Shown piece by piece: positions 1-4,752 of a stretch of 7,528 bases of DNA; positions within the stretch are counted from its first letter, which is position 1, and each line of letters opens with the position of its first letter. Position numbers and translations under genes: made by a program. This stretch comes from CAYVUV01 sp964455095 (GTDB lineage Bacteria; Desulfobacterota; Binatia; HRBIN30; CADEER01). Where the stretch lies: assembly GCA_964455095.1 (NCBI GenBank), contig CAYVUV010000371.1, positions 1-7,528 of the forward strand, read 5' to 3'. Below the pieces are notes generated by a model. It worked only from the letters and a program-made list of their open reading frames with translations. It had not been told where the DNA came from and did no database searches.

Positions 1-1182
1 CGGGATATCGCGCGCGCGCGCCTCGCGGACGTAGAGGCCGACATGGGCGATCTCCGGATCGGTGTAGGTGCACCACGGAATCGTCAGCGCGCTCATTCGC
101 TGGCGGCCGAGGAACAACGCGTTCTGCACGACGATGCGCGCTGAGGCGTCGGCGGTGTGGGTGAACTTGTGCTCCAGGCAGACATCGCCGGCGGCGTAGA
201 TGTTGCGATTGGTGGTCTGCAGGAAATCGTTGACCCGCACCCCGGCGGCGGCGTCGCAGTCGACGCCCACCGCCTCCAGATCGAGGCCCTCAACGTTGGG
301 CACCCGGCCGGTGCCGGTGAGGATGGCATCGACGGCGACGGTGCTGCGGTAATCGTCGCTGACCAGATCGACGAGCTTCTCGCCATTCTCTACGCGGACA
401 TTGACCGCCGAGCTGTTGAGCCGCACTTCGATGCCGTCGCGGGCAAAGGCATCCGAGAGAATTTGCGCCGCGTCGCGCTCTTCCTTGGGCAGGAAGAGCG
501 GGATCTCCTGCGCGATGATGGTCTGCGCGCCGAAGCGGGAGAAGGCCTGTGCCAGCTCGCAGCCGAGCGGCCCACCGCCGATCACCAGTAAGCGGCGCGG
601 CAGCTCGGTCAGATCGAAGACGTTTTCGTTGGTCAGATAGCCGGCCTCGACGAGCCCGGGAATCGACGGCGTGTCCGGCCGCGCGCCGGTCGCGATCAGC
701 GCCTTCTTGAAGCGCAGGGTCGTGCCGTCGACCGTCACCGTATCGGAACCGGTGAAGCGCGCCGAACCGAAGAACACATCGACTCCGGCCTCGCTGAGCC
801 GCTGCGCCGCATCGACGCGGCTGATGCGGGCGCGGATGCGCCGCATCCGTTCCATCACAGTCGGAAAGTCGACGCGGATGTCGGCGGGACTGACCGCGCC
901 GTAATGCGGGGCTTTGCGCATCTCGGCATAGAGGCGGGCGGTGCGGAGCAGGGCCTTGGATGGCACGCAGCCGACGTTGAGGCAGTCGCCGCCGAGCAAC
1001 TCGCGCTCGATCAACGCCACCCTGGCGCCCAGCGCGGCCGCGGCGTGCGCCGCAACGAGGCCCGCCGTGCCGGCGCCGATCACGACCAGACCGTAGCGTC
1101 CCGCCGGCGTCGGATTGCGCCAGTCCTCGGGGCGCACATTCGAGAGGCGGGTACGCTCGTAGGCGTCGGTAGGCGGATGCAT
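1..1182 (-). CDS. MerA-like FAD-dependent pyridine nucleotide-disulfide oxidoreductase (3' end cut by window edge)
   Basis: This is a class I flavin disulfide reductase, the family of dihydrolipoamide dehydrogenase, glutathione reductase and mercuric reductase. It passes electrons from NAD(P)H through FAD to a redox-active cysteine pair, in the cytoplasm. The 394 visible residues are uninterrupted. They show an N-terminal leader containing NVRPEDW (15-21), the FAD-binding GAGTAG (36-41), the redox motif GGDCLNVGCVPSK with C67 and C72, a second Rossmann motif VIGGGPLGCE (200-209) for NAD(P)H, and the FAD motif IYAAGDV (328-334). The dimerisation domain has begun (PWCTYTDPEIAHVGL, 369-383). About 80-100 residues, including any C-terminal Cys pair, lie outside the window, so mercury reduction cannot be claimed. 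There is no N-terminal heavy-metal (HMA) domain. ATG at 1182 is the only start that keeps the NVRPEDW leader, which resembles MerA-like proteins known from many environmental bacteria. Its ribosome site is weak because the upstream bases are heptamer repeats. It is probably cotranscribed with the glycosidase gene 62 bases upstream. The true substrate is unknown. Confidence 0.93.
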   Translation of the reverse strand, partial: MHPPTDAYERTRLSNVRPEDWRNPTPAGRYGLVVIGAGTAGLVAAHAAAALGARVALIERELLGGDCLNVGCVPSKALLRTARLYAEMRKAPHYGAVSPADIRVDFPTVMERMRRIRARISRVDAAQRLSEAGVDVFFGSARFTGSDTVTVDGTTLRFKKALIATGARPDTPSIPGLVEAGYLTNENVFDLTELPRRLLVIGGGPLGCELAQAFSRFGAQTIIAQEIPLFLPKEERDAAQILSDAFARDGIEVRLNSSAVNVRVENGEKLVDLVSDDYRSTVAVDAILTGTGRVPNVEGLDLEAVGVDCDAAAGVRVNDFLQTTNRNIYAAGDVCLEHKFTHTADASARIVVQNALFLGRQRMSALTIPWCTYTDPEIAHVGLYVREARARDIP

Positions 1183-1183
1183 G

Positions 1184-1246
1184 GGTTTCGGGCTTCAGGC
1201 TCCAGGCTTCGGGCTTCAGGCTCCGGGCTTCAGGTTTCGGACTCTC
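1184..1246. repeat. Degenerate 7-bp tandem repeat, nine units (three 21-bp superunits)
   Basis: Nine consecutive heptamers of the consensus GGCTTCR (plus strand; YGAAGCC on the transcribed strand) fill this interval. They group into a 21-bp higher-order unit of the form GGYTTCG-GGCTTCA-GGCTCCR: units at 1184-1204 and 1205-1225 are nearly identical, and the third (1226-1246) is more diverged. The array takes up the whole gap between the glycosidase stop codon (TGA at 1247-1245, whose last bases fall in the array) and the reductase start (1182). It therefore supplies the entire 5' flank of the reductase, including where a Shine-Dalgarno would sit. The nearest GGAG, part of a repeat unit, is about 17 bases from the ATG. 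The function is not known. It could be slipped-strand expansion of a simple sequence or a dispersed intergenic repeat family. Confidence 0.9.
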
Positions 1247-2540
1247 AAAGCCACCCACCGCGGAAACCGCCACGCCGCAAACCGTTGGCAATGTGCGCGC
1301 AGCCGCGCACCAGTCGCCAGATCAATTGTGTGCGGTGGTTCTCGATCATCATGACCACGATGCCCTGATCGAGACCGAAGTGGCCGGGCGAGACCCAGGC
1401 GCGCTGGTCGGGGCCGATGAGCGTCGGGTTGAAACTGCTGGCATAGCGCTGGTCGGGCAGCATTTCCGGATACCGTGCCGCCATACTGCGCACGGCGCGC
1501 AGGGCGATGTCTGGCGCGAAGGGCAGGGAGGCCAAGGGAGCCCAGCCAGCCAGAGTGCCGTCGTCGGGCCCGTACGGCACGCCGCGCGCGGCGTAGCCGA
1601 ACAGGCGGCGCGGCTCGTTGGAGATCTCGATGCGTTCATCGCTGGGGCCGTCACACGCCGTCAGCCCCCAGCAGTCTTCGTCGTAGCCGACGAAGGCGTT
1701 GGGGTTGCGCCGCGCATACTCGCGTTGGACGTAGGTGGCGCGCCGGCTGTTCTCGAAATAGTCGCAGCCCTTTTCGCGCATGAAGCGGTCCTGGAGGCCG
1801 CGCAGGTCGATCCAGGCGTGCGAGAACTGGTGGACGAACAACGGCCCGGCATAGAGCAGGTCGTAGCCGTAGAGATTCTCCCATTGGTAGGTGACGGTCC
1901 AGGCCTCGTAGCAGTCCGCCGTGAGCGCGTGGGTCGGCGATCCGAGCGCCAGCGCGTACAGCACGATGGCTTCGCTGTAGCCTTCCCAGCCGTAGTGCAG
2001 AAACTCGCACTCGGGCTTCCAGCCCTGCCGAATGGTCGCGGCGCCGCCCTGCGCCCACTGCCAATCGATGCGGCCATAGAGCGTCTCGACCAGTGCGCGC
2101 AGCTCGATTTCGTCTGCACCGTCGGCGGTGAAGTACGTCGCCGCGGTCAGCGCGCCGGCGATCAGCAACGCCGTGTCGATCATCGACAGCTCCGAGCGCC
2201 AGACGCGGGCGCCGGTCTGCATGTCGAGGAAGTGGTAGTAGAAGCCTTTGTAGCCGGTGGCCGCGGGACTGCCGCTCTGATCGCAATCGCGGAAGAAGCG
2301 CAGCACCTTCAGGCTGCGTGCGACCGCCTCGGTGCGCGCCATCCAACCGCGCTCGACGGCTATCGGGTAGACCGACAAGGCAAACCCGACCACCGCGATG
2401 CTGCATGGTGAGCCCGCGCGCGAGGTGTCGGCGACCAGCCCGTTGACGGGGTTCGTCGCCGGTACGAAGTAGCCGAACGCGGCGCGCTGGATCTGGTCGA
2501 GCAGCTCCTCGTCCAGCAACGGCACGCCCGCGGTCCTCAC
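1245..2540 (-). CDS. Glucoamylase-like / GH144-type glycoside hydrolase domain protein (PF10091 family), cytoplasmic
   Basis: This 431-residue protein belongs to the (alpha/alpha)6-barrel family annotated as 'glucoamylase' (PF10091). That family also covers the related domain of cyclic beta-1,2-glucan synthases (NdvB) and is close to GH144 endo-beta-1,2-glucanases. The reaction here is inferred to be hydrolysis or phosphate-free cleavage of a glucan; the linkage cannot be read from sequence. Typical motifs in order are AAFGYF (20-25), ELSMIDTALLIAGAL (117-131), HYGWEGYSEA (182-191), FVHQFSHAWID (235-245), YFENSRRAT (261-269), EDCWGLTACDGP (288-299), GVPYGPDDGT (320-329), WVSPGHFGLDQG (382-393) and IENHRT (399-404). 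The C-terminal RRGGFRGGWL is also characteristic, so the domain is complete and nothing else is fused. GTG at 2540 is chosen because it overlaps the zwf stop in a GTGA arrangement and sits just before the first conserved helix. An upstream ATG at 2681 would only add residues encoded out of frame within zwf. No signal peptide or membrane helix is seen, unlike many exported relatives. Confidence 0.92.
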   Translation of the reverse strand: MRTAGVPLLDEELLDQIQRAAFGYFVPATNPVNGLVADTSRAGSPCSIAVVGFALSVYPIAVERGWMARTEAVARSLKVLRFFRDCDQSGSPAATGYKGFYYHFLDMQTGARVWRSELSMIDTALLIAGALTAATYFTADGADEIELRALVETLYGRIDWQWAQGGAATIRQGWKPECEFLHYGWEGYSEAIVLYALALGSPTHALTADCYEAWTVTYQWENLYGYDLLYAGPLFVHQFSHAWIDLRGLQDRFMREKGCDYFENSRRATYVQREYARRNPNAFVGYDEDCWGLTACDGPSDERIEISNEPRRLFGYAARGVPYGPDDGTLAGWAPLASLPFAPDIALRAVRSMAARYPEMLPDQRYASSFNPTLIGPDQRAWVSPGHFGLDQGIVVMMIENHRTQLIWRLVRGCAHIANGLRRGGFRGGWL

Positions 2541-3922
2541 GTGGCTGCTTCGGCGCTCGCCGGACAGTGCCAGCCACCTTCCTCCGCGGCGAGTTGCTCG
2601 GCCTCGGGCGGGCCCCAGGTGCCGGGGTCGTATTCGTATAGCGGCGTCGAGGTTCCGAGTATCGGCTGCACAATCGCCCATGCCGCCTCGACGGTGTCCT
2701 GGCGTGCGAACAGGGTTGCGTCGCCCTCCATGGCGTCGCCGAGCAAACGCTCGTAGGCATCCATCTCGTCACCATGTGCCGCGTTGACCACCCGCAGCTC
2801 GGTCGCCTCGCTGAGCAAACCGTCGCCGGGCCGCTTGACGCGGGCGCCGATTGCGATCGTCACCTCCGGCCCGAGCCGAAAGCGCACGTAGTTCACTTCG
2901 TCCGGCGACAACTTGCTGAGCGGTGGCCGCCGCAGCTTGACCAGCACCTCGGTGGCCGTGGTGGGCAGGCATTTGCCGGCCCGGATGAGAAAGGGGACAC
3001 CGTCCCAGCGCCAGGAATCGATGGTCAGCTGAACGGCGGCGAAGGTCTCCACGGCGGAGTCCGGCGCGACGCCCTTCTCCTGTCGATACCCGCGGAACTG
3101 GCCGCGGACCAGATCGGCGGGGTTGAGCGGGCGAATCATCCGCAAGACCTTCACTTGCTCGTCGCGAATGGCCTCGGCGTACGTCGTCGCCGGCGGCTCC
3201 ATGGCGAGAAAGCCCACCACCTGCAACATGTGGTTCTGAATCACGTCGCGGATGGCGCCCGACTCTTCGTAGAAGCCGCCGCGCCCCTGGATGCCGAAGC
3301 TCTCGGCCATGGTGATCTGCACGCTCTCGACGTAGTGGCGGTTCCAGATCGGCTCGAGGAACGTGTTGGCGAAGCGAAAGACGAGCAGATTCTGCACCGG
3401 CTCCTTGCCGAGGTAGTGGTCGATGCGGAAGATCGCTGTTTCGTCGAAGATCGCGTGCAGCGTCTTGTTCAGCGCCTGCGCCGAGGGCAGGTCGCGGCCG
3501 AAGGGCTTTTCGAGAATAACCCGCGCGTCGTGCGAACAGCCCGATTGGGCGAGGCCCTCCGACACCGCGGCGAACAAACTGGGTGGAATGGCGAGGTAGT
3601 GGACGGGGCGCGTCGCGCCATCGAGCTCCTTGCGCAGCGCCAGGTACGTGGCCGGGTCGTTGTAGTCGCCACCGACGAATCGCAGGCGCTGCGTGAGCTT
3701 GGCGAAGGCCGCCTCGTCGACGCCGCCCCCGTGCTTCTCGATGCTGTCCCGGGCGCGGGCGCGGAGTTGTTCCAGCGTATAGCCCGGCAGGGCGACGCCG
3801 ATGATGGGAAATTCCAGATGGCCGCGTCGGGCCATGGCGTGCAAAGCGGGGAAGATCTTCTTGTAGGCCAGATCGCCGGTGGCGCCAAAAAAAGCCAGCG
3901 CGTCGGAGCGCGCGGCGGTCAT
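2537..3922 (-). CDS. zwf: Glucose-6-phosphate 1-dehydrogenase
   Basis: It oxidises glucose-6-phosphate to 6-phosphogluconolactone with reduction of NAD(P)+, the entry step of the oxidative pentose phosphate and Entner-Doudoroff routes in the cytoplasm. The protein is full length at 461 residues, slightly short of the usual ~490. It shows the dinucleotide motif FFGATGDLAYKK (11-22), AIPPSLF (111-117), EKPFGRDL (138-145), the substrate signature RIDHYLGKE (166-174) and the catalytic segment GAIRDVIQNH (222-231). By alignment to the Leuconostoc enzyme, H169 matches the phosphate-binding H178 and H231 the catalytic base H240; their 62-residue spacing is identical. The C-terminal YEYDPGTWGPPEA is typical of one Zwf subgroup. 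At L45 (GVALPG) the Arg that contacts the NADP+ 2'-phosphate (Leuconostoc R46) is absent, so coenzyme preference is uncertain. ATG at 3922 is preferred over GTG at 3958, since GAGG lies seven bases upstream and the conserved fold begins directly after it. It overlaps the downstream glycosidase by four bases. Confidence 0.97.
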   Translation of the reverse strand: MTAARSDALAFFGATGDLAYKKIFPALHAMARRGHLEFPIIGVALPGYTLEQLRARARDSIEKHGGGVDEAAFAKLTQRLRFVGGDYNDPATYLALRKELDGATRPVHYLAIPPSLFAAVSEGLAQSGCSHDARVILEKPFGRDLPSAQALNKTLHAIFDETAIFRIDHYLGKEPVQNLLVFRFANTFLEPIWNRHYVESVQITMAESFGIQGRGGFYEESGAIRDVIQNHMLQVVGFLAMEPPATTYAEAIRDEQVKVLRMIRPLNPADLVRGQFRGYRQEKGVAPDSAVETFAAVQLTIDSWRWDGVPFLIRAGKCLPTTATEVLVKLRRPPLSKLSPDEVNYVRFRLGPEVTIAIGARVKRPGDGLLSEATELRVVNAAHGDEMDAYERLLGDAMEGDATLFARQDTVEAAWAIVQPILGTSTPLYEYDPGTWGPPEAEQLAAEEGGWHCPASAEAAT

Positions 3923-3929
3923 GACCGCG

Positions 3930-3933
3930 CCTC
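3930..3933 (-). promoter_or_regulatory. Ribosome binding site deciding the zwf start
   Basis: GAGG on the minus strand, seven bases before the ATG at 3922. It supports that codon over the in-frame GTG at 3958, which would add twelve unconserved residues (Ser/Gly/Arg-rich). Confidence 0.6.
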
Positions 3934-3985
3934 GTCGCGACGGCCCACGACCCGACACTCGCTCCCCGACAGCCTGCGCGCGCGA

Positions 3986-4007
3986 TCGTTCATTGCTTCA
4001 TGAACGA
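3986..4007. promoter_or_regulatory. Perfect 8-bp inverted repeat upstream of zwf
   Basis: TCGTTCAT (3986-3993) and ATGAACGA (4000-4007) form a perfect 8-bp dyad around a 6-base centre, 64-85 bases upstream of the zwf start in the 154-bp gap after the stress-protein gene. It is noticeably richer in A/T than its surroundings. No T-run follows on either strand, so it is not a standard intrinsic terminator. It could be an operator half-site pair or an mRNA hairpin in the zwf leader. I see no convincing -35/-10 pair in this gap. Confidence 0.4.
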
Positions 4008-4052
4008 CTTTAGCGGTTTCCGAGCTTCTTCCCAGACCTCCAGTGGCGGGCG

Positions 4053-4075
4053 GCGAAGGCCGCCGGGCCTTTCGC
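4053..4075 (-). terminator. GC-rich hairpin just after the stress-protein gene (possible weak terminator)
   Basis: GCGAAGGCC (4053-4061) pairs with GGCCTTTCGC (4066-4075), leaving one bulged base and a four-base loop. On the minus strand this begins two bases after the stop codon at 4077-4079. It lacks the run of T that an intrinsic terminator needs, so it may only attenuate transcription or protect the 3' end. If it works, zwf and the genes after it would need their own promoter. Confidence 0.35.
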
Positions 4076-4076
4076 G

Positions 4077-4523
4077 CTATACGTCCGCGCCGCGCACGGT
4101 CAGGACGGGGATCGGACTCTTGCGGACGACCTTCTCCGCCACCGACCCGATGAGCAGGTGCACGAGGCCGGTGCGGCCGTGCGTGCCCATGATGATCATG
4201 TCGCTGCCGAGGTCGCGCGCCGCCTGCAGCAGCTCCAGGAACGTATTGCCGTCGCGCACGTGCACCTTCACCGGCGCGAGCCCGCGGATGTGGCGATCGG
4301 CGAACTGCTGCGCGTCGTCGAGGGCCTGGCCGTGTATGTCGGCAATCCGCTGCGCCCGGTACGCGGCATCGCCGTACAGCGTCGCAAAGGCGGACGTGTC
4401 GACCACCGTGACGACGTCGACCGACGCCTTCAGCCGCTTGGCCATCTCCGCCGCAACTTCGGCCGCTGCCTCCGCACCGACGGAGCAGTCGGTGGGCACC
4501 AGAATCCGCTCGAACGCTTTCAT
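4077..4523 (-). CDS. Universal stress protein, UspA family, ATP-binding type
   Basis: A single Usp domain of 148 residues, the normal length for the family. These small cytoplasmic proteins form dimers, often bind ATP, and accumulate under starvation, oxidative or ion stress; the specific target is usually unknown. The fold is complete: the first strand ILVPTD (7-12) with the conserved Asp12, then VDVVTVVD (35-42), and the nucleotide motif G-2X-G-9X-G-S given by G113, G116, G126 and S127, followed by SPIPVLTV (136-143). The intact motif predicts ATP binding. ATG at 4523 is supported by AAGGAG eight bases upstream; an in-frame GTG at 4544 would overlap that ribosome site. It is the first gene of the leftward group and diverges from the P-type ATPase gene across 229 bases. 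It is separated from zwf by 154 bases, so cotranscription with zwf is possible but not shown. Confidence 0.96.
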   Translation of the reverse strand: MKAFERILVPTDCSVGAEAAAEVAAEMAKRLKASVDVVTVVDTSAFATLYGDAAYRAQRIADIHGQALDDAQQFADRHIRGLAPVKVHVRDGNTFLELLQAARDLGSDMIIMGTHGRTGLVHLLIGSVAEKVVRKSPIPVLTVRGADV

Positions 4524-4531
4524 CGCTTCAT

Positions 4532-4537
4532 CTCCTT
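4532..4537 (-). promoter_or_regulatory. Ribosome binding site of the universal stress protein gene
   Basis: AAGGAG on the minus strand with an eight-base spacer to the ATG at 4523. It is one of the two strongest Shine-Dalgarno sequences in the window and fixes the start codon. Confidence 0.8.
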
Positions 4538-4658
4538 CCCACACCCGCCACTACCCAACGGCCGTGCCAAGCAAACTGTCGCCGCGCGGTGCGCCGCAAT
4601 CGCTGCCTGACCAGGGCGCTGTTTCCCAGATTTCGGAAGGCCTTCGCCCGGTGAAAAA

Positions 4659-4693
4659 GGTCCGGAGACGTCGGACGGCAGAGACCTCGGACC
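4659..4693 (+). promoter_or_regulatory. Direct repeat with two competing hairpins upstream of the ATPase gene
   Basis: GAGACGTCGGAC (4665-4676) and GAGACCTCGGAC (4681-4692) match at 11 of 12 bases with a 16-bp period. The segment GTCCG (4660-4664) can pair with CGGAC of the first copy (4672-4676). Extended to GGTCCG (4659-4664), it can instead pair with CGGACC overlapping the second copy (4688-4693). The two pairings exclude each other. This could be a tandem operator or a switching leader RNA. Chance is not excluded in GC-rich DNA. Confidence 0.4.
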
Positions 4694-4700
4694 CGACTTG

Positions 4701-4715
4701 TGCCACGGCGTGGCA
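4701..4715. promoter_or_regulatory. Inverted repeat TGCCAC-N3-GTGGCA
   Basis: A perfect 6-bp dyad with a three-base centre (GGC), ending 23 bases before the ATPase ribosome binding site. Its size and position suit a repressor operator or a short leader hairpin. There is no T-run for termination. Confidence 0.4.
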
Positions 4716-4738
4716 TCCGAATTGGTTGGGCGGAAAGT

Positions 4739-4745
4739 GAGGAGG
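4739..4745 (+). promoter_or_regulatory. Strong ribosome binding site fixing a TTG start for the ATPase
   Basis: GAGGAGG, a near-perfect anti-16S complement, lies seven bases before TTG at 4753. An in-frame TGA at 4738-4740 overlaps it and rules out any earlier start. GTG at 4759 would have a 13-base spacer, and GTG at 4801 has no comparable site. Confidence 0.75.
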
Positions 4746-4752
4746 CGAGACG

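Larger units (their letters stand above)
4524..4752. promoter_or_regulatory. Divergent intergenic region between the stress-protein and P-type ATPase genes
   Basis: These 229 bases separate two divergently transcribed genes and should hold at least one promoter for each. No good sigma-70 -35/-10 pair can be read, as is common in high-GC genomes. No plausible small gene is seen. What can be seen is a 10-bp palindrome GAAGGCCTTC (4636-4645), a 12-bp near-perfect direct repeat (4665-4692), overlapping inverted repeats that could form alternative RNA hairpins (4659-4693), a TGCCAC/GTGGCA dyad (4701-4715) and the ATPase ribosome site (4739-4745). The structure is concentrated on the ATPase side, which hints at regulation of the ATPase transcript. 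Confidence 0.6.

Noticed and set aside
5..30. CG-rich alternating tract near the left edge as Z-DNA or a regulatory site
   Set aside because: It lies inside the reductase reading frame and is explained by Arg/Ala codons.
1184..1246. CRISPR array
   Set aside because: Units are 7 bp and contiguous with no spacers, so this is a simple tandem repeat.
290..1291. 333-residue open frame on the minus strand
   Set aside because: Out-of-frame shadow of the flavin reductase; the product is low-complexity Arg/Ala/Gly, and the reductase motifs read cleanly in another frame of the same strand.
1293..2411. 372-residue open frame antisense to the glycosidase gene
   Set aside because: Same kind of shadow; no domain and no ribosome site.
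2541..2681. Longer glycosidase starting at ATG 2681
   Set aside because: The extra 47 residues overlap zwf coding sequence out of frame and look unlike a protein domain; the GTGA overlap gives a better start.
2774..4003. 409-residue open frame antisense to zwf
   Set aside because: Composition artefact; every zwf motif is intact on the other strand.
4000..4740. 246-residue plus-strand open frame across the stress-protein gene and the intergenic region
   Set aside because: Mostly antisense to the Usp gene; Arg/Ser/Ala-rich with no known fold.
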